64,000 nt of DNA from Pseudonocardia endophytica (GTDB lineage: Bacteria; Actinomycetota; Actinomycetes; Mycobacteriales; Pseudonocardiaceae). The translations under genes were made by a program, and so were the position numbers. The notes beneath the pieces are model-generated. The model had not been told where the DNA came from. It worked only from the letters and a program-made list of their open reading frames with translations, and searched no databases. Location: NCBI RefSeq assembly GCF_004339565.1, contig NZ_SMFZ01000001.1, positions 3,410,001-3,474,000 on the forward strand, read 5' to 3'. Positions 17,237 through 25,734 of this stretch are shown piece after piece (within the stretch, counting starts at the first letter, position 1; each line of letters starts with the position of its first letter).

Positions 17237-18058
17237 TCAGGATCCGGAGTCCGTACGCCGGGGAGCGCCCGGGCGGGGAAGCACCAGCGGCGTGCCGGTG
17301 AGGGGGTCCGGCGTCACGAGCGCGTCGACCCCGAACACCGACGAGACCAGCTCCTCGGAGACGACCGCGGCCGGCTCGCCCTCGGCCACGATCCGGCCGC
17401 CGCGCATCGCGATCAGGTGGTCGGCGTAGCGGGCGGCGAGCTCGAGGTCGTGCTGCACCATCACGATCGTCCTGCCCTGCTCGGTGTTGATCACGCGCAG
17501 CAGGTCGAGCACGTCCAGCTGGTGGGCGAGATCGAGGAACGTCGTCGGTTCGTCGAGCAGCATCGTTCCCGGCCCCTGGGCGAGCACGAGCGCGATCCAG
17601 GCCCGCTGCCGCTGACCACCGGACAGCTCGGCCACCGGCCGCTCGGCCAGCCCGGCGAGTCCGGTCGCCTCCAGCGCGGCCGACACCGCGGCCTCGTCCT
17701 CGCCCGACCACTGCCGGAACCAGCGCTGGTAGGGGTGCCGGCCACGGCCGACGAGGTCGGCGACGGTGATCCCGTCGGGGACGCTGGGCTGCTGTGGGAG
17801 CACACCGAGTCGGCGGGCCAGCTCGGTGGCCGGCAGTCGGGTGATCTGCGTGCCGCCCAGCAGGACCCGGCCGGACGCCGGGCGCAGGAGCCCCGCGAGG
17901 CCGCGTAACAGGGTGGACTTCCCGCAGCCGTTCGGGCCGACGATCGCCGTGACCCGGGCCTCGGGGACCGTGACGGACTGGTCGTCGACCACGATCTGCC
18001 CGGTCCTGTACCCGATGGTCAGGCGCTCCCCGGACAGCTCCTCCCCGGTGGACGTCAT
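17237..18058 (-). CDS. Siderophore/cobalamin-type ABC importer, ATP-binding protein
   Basis: A 273-residue ATPase of the FecE/FhuC/BtuD type. Walker A is GPNGCGKST, the signature motif is LSGGQRQRAWIA, Walker B is TMLLDEPTT and the switch His is in VQHDLE. The start overlaps the preceding permease stop by 4 nt (ATGA). It energises the two permeases encoded upstream. It is the last gene of a four-gene minus-strand operon in the order binding protein, permease, permease, ATPase. Confidence 0.93.
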   Translation of the reverse strand: MTSTGEELSGERLTIGYRTGQIVVDDQSVTVPEARVTAIVGPNGCGKSTLLRGLAGLLRPASGRVLLGGTQITRLPATELARRLGVLPQQPSVPDGITVADLVGRGRHPYQRWFRQWSGEDEAAVSAALEATGLAGLAERPVAELSGGQRQRAWIALVLAQGPGTMLLDEPTTFLDLAHQLDVLDLLRVINTEQGRTIVMVQHDLELAARYADHLIAMRGGRIVAEGEPAAVVSEELVSSVFGVDALVTPDPLTGTPLVLPRPGAPRRTDSGS

Positions 18059-19092
18059 CCGCTCACTCCGATCCGGTTGCCGCGCACGAGCAGGGCGATG
18101 AGCACGGGCGCCCCGACGACGGCGGTGACGACCCCGACCGGCAGCTCGCGCGGCGCGAAGGCCGTGCGGGCGGCGAGGTCGGCCACGACGACGACGAAGG
18201 CCCCGATCCCGGACGAGGCCAGCAGCCCGGGGGTGCGTTCGGCGAGTACCCGCCGCACGATCTGCGGAGCGACGAGCGCGACGAAACCGACCGGCCCGGC
18301 CGACGCCGTGGCGAGCGCGGAGAGCCCCACCGCGGATCCCAGCAGCACGGCCCTGGCCCGTCTGACACGGGGATCCAGGGACCGGGCGAGGTCGTCGCCC
18401 AACTCGAGGACCTGGAGCCGCCGGACCAGGGCGAGGACGGCGGGCAGCAGCACGCAGAGCCCCGCGGCGACCGGCACGACGTCCGACCACGAGCGGCCGG
18501 ACAGGCTTCCGACCAGCCACACCGCCGCCGCGTAGGCGGCGTTGACGTCGGCGCGGCTGAGCAGGAACGTGGCGGCGGAGTTCAGCATCGCCGCGACGCC
18601 GATGCCGACCAGGACCAGCCGGTAGCCGGAGAAGCCACCCCGCCAGGCGACCGTGTACACGGCCAGCGCGGCAACCGCGGCCCCGGCGAGCGCACCACCG
18701 GTCACCCACGCCGCCGACGCGCCCAGACCGATGATCATCAGGATGGCACCGGCCGAGGCCCCGGCGTTGATGCCGATCACGTCCGGGCTGACCAGCGGGT
18801 TGCGGGCGAGCCGCTGCAGCACCCCGCCGGCCACGCCGAACGCGGCCCCGACCAGGACGCCGATCAGTGCCCGCGGCAGCCGGTGGGTGACGACGATGTC
18901 GTAGGTGATCAGGGTTCCGTCGCCGGCGAGCGTGCTGACCACCGTCGACAACGGCAGTGGGTACTCGCCTATCGTGATCGCCACCAGTCCGGTCGCCATG
19001 GCCGTCGCCCAGGACACGACCCCGAGCACCAGTCCGCGCACGCTGACCCGAGTCGACAGCGGGCCACGGCGCAGCACCAGGGTCGCCGTCAC
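18055..19092 (-). CDS. Siderophore/cobalamin-type ABC importer, permease (FecCD family, second)
   Basis: A 345-residue membrane protein with about ten transmembrane helices. Family signatures are RLPRALIGVLVGAAFGVAGG, the following RNPLVSPDVIGINAGASAGA and the C-terminal GPVGFVALVAPQIVRR cytoplasmic loop that contacts the ATPase. The GTG start overlaps the previous permease's stop (GTGA). It pairs with the upstream FecCD paralogue as a heterodimeric channel. Confidence 0.92.
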   Translation of the reverse strand: MTATLVLRRGPLSTRVSVRGLVLGVVSWATAMATGLVAITIGEYPLPLSTVVSTLAGDGTLITYDIVVTHRLPRALIGVLVGAAFGVAGGVLQRLARNPLVSPDVIGINAGASAGAILMIIGLGASAAWVTGGALAGAAVAALAVYTVAWRGGFSGYRLVLVGIGVAAMLNSAATFLLSRADVNAAYAAAVWLVGSLSGRSWSDVVPVAAGLCVLLPAVLALVRRLQVLELGDDLARSLDPRVRRARAVLLGSAVGLSALATASAGPVGFVALVAPQIVRRVLAERTPGLLASSGIGAFVVVVADLAARTAFAPRELPVGVVTAVVGAPVLIALLVRGNRIGVSG

Positions 19093-20108
19093 AGCGCGGC
19101 CACCTTCCTGGTCCGGACCAGGTGCAGGAACACCGGTCCACCGACCAGCGCCGCCGTGACTCCGATGTGGACCTCCTCGGGCGCGATCACCACCCGGCCC
19201 GCGACGTCGGCGAGGAGGACCAGGCCCGCCGCGAGCAGACCCGACAGGGGCAGGACCCACCGGTGCGCCGTGCCGGCCAGAGCACGTGCGGCGTGCGGCG
19301 CGACGAGTCCGACGAAGACCACGGGCCCGGCCAGCGCGGTCGCCGTGCCGGCCAGGACGACGACGGCGACGAGCCCCGCGCCGCGGGTCAGGCCGGGCCG
19401 GGCGCCGAGACTGCGTGCGGCGTCCTGCCCGAGCGCGACCACGTCGAGGCGGCGGACCAGCACCACCGCGACCAGGACCCCGACGGCGGCGAACGGGACC
19501 GCCTGTCCCACCGTCTGCAGGTCGGAGCGCGCGAGCGAGCCGATGATCCAGTACCGGTAGCGGGCGAACAGATCGCGGTCCAGCAGGACGACGGCCGACG
19601 TGACGGCCGTGAGCAGAGCGGAGACCGCCGCTCCGGCCAGCGCGAGCTTCACCGGAGTGACACCGTCCCGCCCGGACCCGCCGATCGCGTACACGGCCAG
19701 CGCCGCCACCGCCCCGCCGACGAACCCGAACCACACGTACCCGGCGAGCGAGCCGACGCCCGCGGTCATGACCGCGATCATCGACGCAGCCGCGCCGGAG
19801 TTCACCCCGAGCGTGTCCGGTCCCCCGAGGGGGTTGCGGGTGACGCCCTGGGCGACGGTCCCGGCCAGCCCCAGGCACGTCCCGGCGATCAGGCCGCACA
19901 GCGTGCGCGGCAGCCGGACGTGCCGGACGACGAAGTCGGCCTGGCCGCCGGAGAACCGGAGAAGTCCGTCGGAGAGCTCTGCCCAGGACAGCGGCCGGGC
20001 TCCGACCTTCATCGACAGCACCGTCCCGGCAGCGACCAGCACGACCGCACCGGACAGCACCCAGGCGGGTGCGGTCATCGGTCGCGGTGCGTTCGGTGCG
20101 ACGGTCAC
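19089..20108 (-). CDS. Siderophore/cobalamin-type ABC importer, permease (FecCD family, first)
   Basis: A 339-residue FecCD permease with the signatures RLPRTLCGLIAGTCLGLAGT, then RNPLGGPDTLGVNSGAAASM and GPVVFVGLVAPHAARAL. The GTG start overlaps the binding-protein stop codon by 4 nt, so all four genes are translationally coupled. It forms the channel with the next permease. Confidence 0.92.
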   Translation of the reverse strand: MTVAPNAPRPMTAPAWVLSGAVVLVAAGTVLSMKVGARPLSWAELSDGLLRFSGGQADFVVRHVRLPRTLCGLIAGTCLGLAGTVAQGVTRNPLGGPDTLGVNSGAAASMIAVMTAGVGSLAGYVWFGFVGGAVAALAVYAIGGSGRDGVTPVKLALAGAAVSALLTAVTSAVVLLDRDLFARYRYWIIGSLARSDLQTVGQAVPFAAVGVLVAVVLVRRLDVVALGQDAARSLGARPGLTRGAGLVAVVVLAGTATALAGPVVFVGLVAPHAARALAGTAHRWVLPLSGLLAAGLVLLADVAGRVVIAPEEVHIGVTAALVGGPVFLHLVRTRKVAAL

Positions 20109-21142
20109 CCGGGATGGACCAGACCGGCGACCTTCTCGGCCGCGTAGGGGGCCCGCAGGCTGGCGGCCCGGTCGGCGAACAGGAAGGGGAACACCTTCTT
20201 CTGCGCGATCGCCTTACCGCCCGCGAGAGCCGGGTCGGTCAGGATCTGCTGCACGTCGGCCTTCCCGTCCTGGTCGATCGTGGCGGGATCGCAGCAGGTC
20301 GAGGTCAGGATGACGTCCGGGTTGCGGGCGATCAGCTCCTCCTTCGACACCGCGACGTGCCGCTTGTCGGTCAGGTCGCCGAAGGCGTTCTGCGCGCCCG
20401 CCATCTCCAGGATCCGGCTGCCGAAGTCGATCCCCGACGCGACCCGGTAGCTGCCGTCGTCGTCGTTGAGCAGGATCGCCACCCGCGGCTTCGGCCGACC
20501 CGCGACACGCTCCTGTACCGCGGCCACCCGCGCCTTCAGGTCACCGACCAGCGCTTCCGACCGCTCGACGGCGCCCAGCAACCGACCGAGCGAGAGCAGG
20601 TCGGCGTAGATCGTCTCCATCGACACCTGCGCCGGGTCGATCGCCTCGTCGGACAGACCGTCCGCGGACGGGCACAGCGGCGCGTTGACCCACGTCCGCA
20701 CCCCCACCGAAGCGAGGTCCGCCCGGGTGCTGATCGACTCGTCGCCGGTGGTGGCGAACACGTTGTTGTAGCCCGCCAGCACGAAGTCCGGGTTCGCGGC
20801 GAGCAACGCCTCGCGCTGCGGGAGGTCCTTGACGTACGGGACTCCCGACTGGGCGTCGGCGAACTCGGGCAGGACCGGCGCGTCGAGCCACGCGGTGCCG
20901 ACGAGCCGGTCGCTCACGCCGAGCGCGTGCAGGGTCTCGATCGCCGGCTGATAGAGCGCGTAGATCCGCTCGGGCGGTGACGGGGCCATCACCTCGATCC
21001 CGCAGTTGACCTCTCTGACGGCAGTCGCACCGTCCGGGACTGCTGCGGGGGCGGGCGGTCCGCCACAGGCCGAGAGGACGAGTGCGGCGGCACACGCCAA
21101 GGCCGCCGGAATCAGGCGCCGGACAGCGGACCGGATGGGCAT
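20105..21142 (-). CDS. Siderophore/metal-chelate ABC importer, substrate-binding lipoprotein
   Basis: A 345-residue periplasmic-binding-like lipoprotein of the FepB/BtuF (cluster A-II) class. The signal peptide ends in the lipobox LSAC (Cys about residue 26). The mature part has REVNCGIEV, ERIYALYQPAIETLHALGV, then PDFVLAGYNN and the late FADRAASLRAPYAAEKVAGL. The substrate is probably a ferric siderophore or another chelated metal; no biosynthetic genes are nearby to decide. GGAGGAG precedes the ATG at 21142, and a perfect palindrome lies directly upstream. Confidence 0.9.
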   Translation of the reverse strand: MPIRSAVRRLIPAALACAAALVLSACGGPPAPAAVPDGATAVREVNCGIEVMAPSPPERIYALYQPAIETLHALGVSDRLVGTAWLDAPVLPEFADAQSGVPYVKDLPQREALLAANPDFVLAGYNNVFATTGDESISTRADLASVGVRTWVNAPLCPSADGLSDEAIDPAQVSMETIYADLLSLGRLLGAVERSEALVGDLKARVAAVQERVAGRPKPRVAILLNDDDGSYRVASGIDFGSRILEMAGAQNAFGDLTDKRHVAVSKEELIARNPDVILTSTCCDPATIDQDGKADVQQILTDPALAGGKAIAQKKVFPFLFADRAASLRAPYAAEKVAGLVHPG

Positions 21143-21154
21143 CGGAGCTCCTCC

Positions 21155-21180
21155 AACAGCTTCTCATCTGAGAAGCTGTT
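21155..21180. promoter_or_regulatory. Perfect 26-bp palindrome upstream of the ABC importer operon
   Basis: Arms AACAGCTTCTCA and TGAGAAGCTGTT with a TC spacer form a perfect palindrome 12 bp ahead of the binding-protein start codon, adjoining its ribosome-binding site. It is AT-richer than its surroundings. It does not resemble the IdeR/DtxR iron box I know. Likely an operator of a dimeric repressor that senses the transported metal or chelate; an RNA hairpin that blocks the ribosome-binding site is an alternative. Confidence 0.6.
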
Positions 21181-21506
21181 CATATGTGATCCGCTCCGGT
21201 TTCGCTACTACGGCGACGTGTCCGGAATATCACTTTCATGAGGATGCGTCCGACGTCGGTGCGATCGCGGCGGCCCGCCGGCGACCGGACTCCTGCCGGT
21301 CCGCGAGGCAGGCCGGGCACCGGCGAGTGCACCGATCGCCCGCACGGGCACACCCACGGTCGAGGAGGAGCGGTTCCAGAAGCTCGTCGACGTCTCCTGA
21401 CGGCACGATCCCGTCTCGCCGCCGCCGGGCCAGCGCGCATGCGGCAGACGACGCGGGCCGGACGGCCATGCTGAGCGCATCGCGTCGATCGAGCCTGGCC
21501 GGTGAG
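21181..21506. other. Intergenic stretch without a confident gene
   Basis: About 326 bases between the importer operon and tRNA-Arg. A minus-strand frame (21236-21469, 77 codons) reads with some protein-like character (DGIVPSGDVDELLEPLLLD, four Cys) but lacks a ribosome-binding site. Other frames are Arg-rich noise. I do not call a gene. Confidence 0.5.
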
Positions 21507-21579
21507 CGCGCCCGAAGGGATTCGAACCCCTAACCTTCTGATCCGTAGTCAGATGCTCTATCCGTTGAGCTACGGGCGC
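21507..21579 (-). tRNA. tRNA-Arg (anticodon ACG)
   Basis: Reads on the minus strand with acceptor stem GCGCCCG/CGGGCGC, D arm TAGCTCAACGGATAGAGCA, anticodon stem-loop TCTGA-CTACGGA-TCAGA (ACG) and T arm with GGTTCGAATCC. 73 nt; CCA is not encoded. Confidence 0.96.
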
Positions 21580-21648
21580 AGTGTGTATCCAGTTCCGTGT
21601 GTTCAGTTGTTCCGTCGCCGCAGACCCCGGGAGGTCTCCGCTCCGGTG

Positions 21649-21738
21649 CGGAGGCTCCGGGATTTGAACCCGGGATGGGGGGTAACCCCAAACCGCATTA
21701 GCAGTGCGGCGCCATAGACCAGACTAGGCGAAGCCTCC
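21649..21738 (-). tRNA. tRNA-Ser (anticodon GCU)
   Basis: A 90-nt class II tRNA with acceptor stem GGAGGCT/AGCCTCC, anticodon loop CTGCTAA (GCT), a long variable arm (GGGGTTACCCC) and T loop GGTTCAAATCC. Discriminator G fits serine. Confidence 0.95.
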
Positions 21739-21797
21739 CCGGCGCCTCACGGCCCCAGCAGCAACGAGAGTACACACCGGCCGCAACCGGGTTGGAC

Positions 21798-21886
21798 CCG
21801 GGGCCGCCGCACCCCGTCCCGGCGTGCCGCACCCGTTGCGCGGGATGCGGCACGCCGATCAGGGGTGCGGCACGGAGCGACGGGGT
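21798..21886. repeat. Isolated copy of the GGCGTGCCGCACC palindrome family
   Basis: GGCGTGCCGCACCC and GGGATGCGGCACGCC form a hairpin (about 21820-21856), flanked by GCACCCCG and GGGGTGCGGCAC short units. The same palindrome is reiterated around the AbiEi/DUF559 gene at 50.7-52.85 kb. This copy lies between tRNA-Ser and the acetoacetyl-CoA synthetase stop codon and lacks the gene-derived segment. Confidence 0.8.
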
Positions 21887-21889
21887 GCG

Positions 21890-23872
21890 TCAACGCCCGG
21901 CCAGGTGCAGGAACGGGGTCAGCGAGTCCGGGTTCTGCAGCGCACCGGAGCTGACGGCCTTGTCCGGGTCGGTGCCGGCCAGGATCTTCTTCACCGGCAC
22001 CTCGCACTTCTTGCCGTTCAGCGTGCGCGGGATCGCGTCGACCACCTCGAACCGGTCCGGCACGTGGCGCGGGGACAGCTCCTTCCGGAGCTCCGTGCGC
22101 AGGGCCGGCTCGACCTCCTCGAGCGTCGCGCCGGGCGCGAGAACCAGGAAGCACAACAGCGCGCCCTCCTCGCGGGCGCCGAGCGCGGTCGTGTCGATCA
22201 CCAGGGAGTCCGCGACGCCGTCGAACGCCTCGACGACCGCGTAGAAGTCCGCGGTGCCCATCCGGACACCGCCGCGGTTGAGCGTGGAGTCGGACCGGCC
22301 GTAGATCACGTAGGAGTTGCGCGGGGTGCGGCGGACCCAGTCGCCGTGCCGCCAGCGGCCGGGGAAGTCCTCGTAGTACGACTCGCGCAGGCGGCTGCCG
22401 TCCGGGTCGTTCCAGAACATCACCGGCATCGACGGCATCGGCGTCGTCACGACGAGCTCGCCGACGTCGTCGAGCAGATCAGTGCCGTCCTCGGCCAGCG
22501 AGCGGACGTCGGCGCCCAGCGCGGCACAGGACAGCTCACCGAGCCACACTGGGACGATCGGCGACGAGCCGACGAACGTCGCGCACACGTCGGTGCCGCC
22601 GGAGACCGAGCAGATCTGGATGTGCGAGCCGGCCGCCTCCCCCACCCAGCGGAAGCCCTCCGCGGACAGTGGCGCGCCCGTCGAACCGAGGGCTTCCATC
22701 GCCGAGAGGTCGTGCTCCGCGCCGGGGCGCAGGCCGGCCTTCAGGCAGGACTGGATATAGGGCGCCGAGACGCCGAACAGCTTCACCTTGTGCCGGGCCG
22801 CGAGCGCCCACAGCGCACCGAGGTCCGGGTGTCCCGGGCTGCCGTCGAACATCACGATCGTCGCCCCGACGAGAAGGCCGCCGACCAGGTAGTTCCACAT
22901 CATCCAGCCGGTCGTGGTGAACCAGAAGAACCGGTCACCCGGGCCGAGGTCCTGCTGCAGCCGCAGCGCCTTCAGGTGTTCGACGACGATGCCGCCGTGC
23001 CCGTGCACGATGCCCTTCGGCAGTCCGGTGGTCCCGGACGAGTACAGCACCCAGAGCGGGTGGTCGAACGGGACCGGCGTGAACTCCAGCGGCGCGGACT
23101 CCGCCGTGAACTCGTCCCACGGCGTCGTGTCCGCGGCGGTGGCCGACGGGTCCAGGTACGGGATCAGCACGGTCTGGCGCAGCGTCGGCATCTGGCCCTG
23201 CAGCGTGGCCAGGTTCTGGCGGATGTCGTAGGCCTTGCCGCCGTAGCGGTAGCCGTCGACGGCGACGAGCACGGCCGGTTCGATCTGGGCGAAGCGGTCG
23301 TGCACCGCGCGGGCGCCGAAGTCCGGTGAGCAGGACGACCAGATCGCGCCAAGGCTCGACGCGGCCAGGAACGCGACGAGCGTCTCGACGCAGTTCGGGG
23401 CCAGCGCCACCACCCGGTCGCCGAAACCGACGCCCGCCCGGACCAGCCCGGCGCGGGCGCGGGCGACCTGGTCGCGCAGCTCGGCGTGGAAGACCGTGCG
23501 CTCCAGTCCGTCCTCGCGCACGAACTCGACGGCGACGTCGTCGTCGCGGCGGCCGGGACCGGGGGTGAGCACGTGCTCGGCGTAGTTCAGCGTCGACCCG
23601 GGGAACCACTCGGCGCCGGGCATCTCACGGGAGCCCAGCGTCGCCGTCGGGGCGTCGTGGAACAGCACGCCGGAGTACTCGGCCACGGCCGACCAGAACC
23701 CGTCGAGATCGCGGACGGACCACCCGTGCACGGACGCCCAGTCGGTCCCGTCGACGTCGATCCCCCGGTTCTCGCGGGCCCACGCGCCGAACTTCGCGAT
23801 CTGGGTGTCCGGCACGGCGGCCGGGTCCGGCCGCCACAGCACCTCGGGAGCATCGGTCTCGATCGACGTCAT
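21890..23872 (-). CDS. Acetoacetate--CoA ligase
   Basis: A 660-residue acyl-CoA synthetase of the acetoacetyl-CoA synthetase subfamily. The N-terminal ACAS-type region contains SVRDLDGFWSAVAEYSGV and EWFPGSTLNYAEH. The ATP P-loop is YSSGTTGLPKG, the A5-like motif is SGGTDVCATFVG and the C-terminal catalytic lysine is in RTLNGKKCEVPVKKIL, the typical ending. It activates acetoacetate for lipid or polyhydroxybutyrate metabolism. GAAGGTGG precedes the ATG. Downstream of it lie the palindromic repeat and two tRNA genes. Confidence 0.94.
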   Translation of the reverse strand: MTSIETDAPEVLWRPDPAAVPDTQIAKFGAWARENRGIDVDGTDWASVHGWSVRDLDGFWSAVAEYSGVLFHDAPTATLGSREMPGAEWFPGSTLNYAEHVLTPGPGRRDDDVAVEFVREDGLERTVFHAELRDQVARARAGLVRAGVGFGDRVVALAPNCVETLVAFLAASSLGAIWSSCSPDFGARAVHDRFAQIEPAVLVAVDGYRYGGKAYDIRQNLATLQGQMPTLRQTVLIPYLDPSATAADTTPWDEFTAESAPLEFTPVPFDHPLWVLYSSGTTGLPKGIVHGHGGIVVEHLKALRLQQDLGPGDRFFWFTTTGWMMWNYLVGGLLVGATIVMFDGSPGHPDLGALWALAARHKVKLFGVSAPYIQSCLKAGLRPGAEHDLSAMEALGSTGAPLSAEGFRWVGEAAGSHIQICSVSGGTDVCATFVGSSPIVPVWLGELSCAALGADVRSLAEDGTDLLDDVGELVVTTPMPSMPVMFWNDPDGSRLRESYYEDFPGRWRHGDWVRRTPRNSYVIYGRSDSTLNRGGVRMGTADFYAVVEAFDGVADSLVIDTTALGAREEGALLCFLVLAPGATLEEVEPALRTELRKELSPRHVPDRFEVVDAIPRTLNGKKCEVPVKKILAGTDPDKAVSSGALQNPDSLTPFLHLAGR

Positions 23873-23916
23873 GCGCCCACCTTCGCCGACGGAGGCGCCG
23901 GGGTGCCACCCCTCCC

Positions 23917-24612
23917 CTAACGGAGGTGGCTGTCGAACCAGCTGAGAACGCGGTTCCAGGCGTCGGCCGCCGAGTCGGGGTCGTCGTCGAAGCGGTAGCC
24001 CCGCGACGGGTAGACGACGACGTTCGTCGCGGTCTCCGACTTAGCGGCCGCCTCCCGGAGGCGTTCGACGGCGCTGCTGTCGGCGGACTCGGAGTAGACG
24101 CCGAGCCAGGGGCAGGTCAGCTCCGGCGCGGCGTCGACGAGGGCCGGGACGCTCGGCGACGGCGACTTCTCGATGCCCTCGCCCGCGACCGTGACGGCCG
24201 CGCCGAACGACCGCTTGGCCGCCACCAGCAGCGCGACCGTCCCGCCGAGGTCGAACCCGAGCACACCCATCCGGTCGGACGGGATCTCGTGGTCGGCGAG
24301 CCAGCCGAACGCCGTGTCGCAGTCGTCCATGATGTGCTCGGAGTCGAGGCGCCCGACCTGGTCGGCGACCTCGTCGTCGGTCGACCGCTCGGTCAGCTCG
24401 GCCGCGACCTCGCGGTGGTACAGGTGCGGCGCCACGGCCAGCCAGCCGTCCCCCGCGAGACCCGAGACCAGCCCGCGGACGGCGTCGGTGACGCCGCGCG
24501 CCTCGTGCAGCACGACGACCCCGCCCCGGGTCGTGCCCTGGGGTTCCGCGACCGTGAGCCGCAGCTCGCTCCCGTCGGTCAGAGGGACCGACTCGGTCCG
24601 GATCTCACTCAT
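23917..24612 (-). CDS. Dienelactone hydrolase-family protein lacking the canonical nucleophile and His
   Basis: A 231-residue alpha/beta-hydrolase with the dienelactone hydrolase layout: GGVVVLHEARGVTDAVR (conserved Glu after His), the nucleophile elbow and a C-terminal YPSRGYRFDDDP block. The elbow reads LGFDLGGT, with D121 where the family has Cys (GFCxGG) or Ser. The catalytic His of GAGHGF is replaced by Tyr (GYRF, Y206). The fold is intact but the usual triad is not, so it is probably non-hydrolytic or uses different chemistry. GGGAGGG lies upstream of the ATG. It is divergent from the aminotransferase. Confidence 0.88.
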   Translation of the reverse strand: MSEIRTESVPLTDGSELRLTVAEPQGTTRGGVVVLHEARGVTDAVRGLVSGLAGDGWLAVAPHLYHREVAAELTERSTDDEVADQVGRLDSEHIMDDCDTAFGWLADHEIPSDRMGVLGFDLGGTVALLVAAKRSFGAAVTVAGEGIEKSPSPSVPALVDAAPELTCPWLGVYSESADSSAVERLREAAAKSETATNVVVYPSRGYRFDDDPDSAADAWNRVLSWFDSHLR

Positions 24613-24672
24613 GTACCGACCCTCCCAGAGTGGCCGGACCCGGGGCGACCCCTGACGACTACCGTGACGGAC

Positions 24673-25734
24673 ATGACGCTGATCCGCCCCGATCTGGACA
24701 CCCTGCCGGCCTACGTGCCCGGCCGATCCGTTCCCGGGTTGATCAAGCTGGCCAGCAACGAGGTCGCCGAGCCGCCCGCGGCGCCGGTGCTGGAGGCGAT
24801 CGCGCGGGCCGCGGCGGGCGGCAACCGGTACCCCGATCTCGGTGTCGTCGAGCTGACGGCGCGGATCGCGGAATTCCACGACGTGGCGCCGGAGCGGGTC
24901 GCCGTCGGGTGCGGTTCGGTCACGCTGTGCCAGCAGCTGGTCCAGATCAGCTGCCTCGGCCCCGGCGACGAGGTGATGTTCGCCTGGCGCTCGTTCGAGG
25001 CCTACCCGATCGTCACGCAGATCGGCGGCGCCGACGTCCGCACGGTGCCGCTCGACGGGGAGTTCCGGCACGATCTCGACGCGATGGCCGCCGCCGTCAC
25101 CGACCGGACCCGCCTGATCTTCGTCTGCAGCCCCAACAACCCGACCGGCCCTGCCGTGCACCGCGCGGAGTTCGAGCGGTTCCTCGAGACCGTCGGACCG
25201 GACGTCGTCGTCGCGCTCGACGAGGCGTACGCCGAGTTCGTCACCGACCCGGAGGCCGTGACCGGACGCCCCCTGCTGGACGCGCATCCGAACCTCGTCG
25301 TGCTCCGGACGTTCTCCAAGGCCTATCGGCTGGCCGGACTGCGGGTCGGCTACGCGCTGACCTCGCCGGACGTCGCGACGGCGCTGCGCAAGGTCTGCCC
25401 GCCGTTCAGCGTCAGCTCGGTCGCCCAGGCCGGCGCGATCGCCGCGCTGGAGAACCGGGACGCGATCCTGGCCGACCTGCGCCCGATCCTGGCCGAGCGC
25501 GACCGGGTCCGGACGGCGCTGGTCGGGGACGGGTTCACCGTGCCGGAGTCGCAGTCGAACTTCCTGTGGCTCCCGCTCGGCGACCGCAGCGCGGAGTTCG
25601 CGGCGCACTGCGCGGACCAGAAGGTCGTCGTGCGGCCGTTCCAGCCGGACGGCGTGCGGGTGACCGTCAGCAGTCCCGAGGAGAACGACACGCTGCTGGC
25701 CGCGGCGTCGTCGTATCAGCCTTCCAGCAGGTAG
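24673..25734 (+). CDS. Histidinol-phosphate/aromatic aminotransferase (HisC-like)
   Basis: A 353-residue class I/II PLP aminotransferase. KLASNEVAEPPA is the family N-terminal motif, then RYPDLGVVEL, SPNNPTGP, ALDEAYAEF and the PLP lysine motif FSKAYRLAGLRVGYAL; Arg in the late VRVTVSSPEEND binds the substrate carboxylate. It resembles Pat/HisC2 proteins, which make phenylalanine or histidinol phosphate. TACCGT (24660-24665) lies 7 nt before the ATG at 24673, suggesting a leaderless mRNA. Not linked to other his genes. Its 3' end overlaps the convergent regulator by 19 bp. Confidence 0.9.
   Translation: MTLIRPDLDTLPAYVPGRSVPGLIKLASNEVAEPPAAPVLEAIARAAAGGNRYPDLGVVELTARIAEFHDVAPERVAVGCGSVTLCQQLVQISCLGPGDEVMFAWRSFEAYPIVTQIGGADVRTVPLDGEFRHDLDAMAAAVTDRTRLIFVCSPNNPTGPAVHRAEFERFLETVGPDVVVALDEAYAEFVTDPEAVTGRPLLDAHPNLVVLRTFSKAYRLAGLRVGYALTSPDVATALRKVCPPFSVSSVAQAGAIAALENRDAILADLRPILAERDRVRTALVGDGFTVPESQSNFLWLPLGDRSAEFAAHCADQKVVVRPFQPDGVRVTVSSPEENDTLLAAASSYQPSSR

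Noticed and set aside
21502..21717. Short plus-strand reading frame over the two tRNA genes
   Set aside because: Both tRNAs fold perfectly on the minus strand; the frame is fortuitous.
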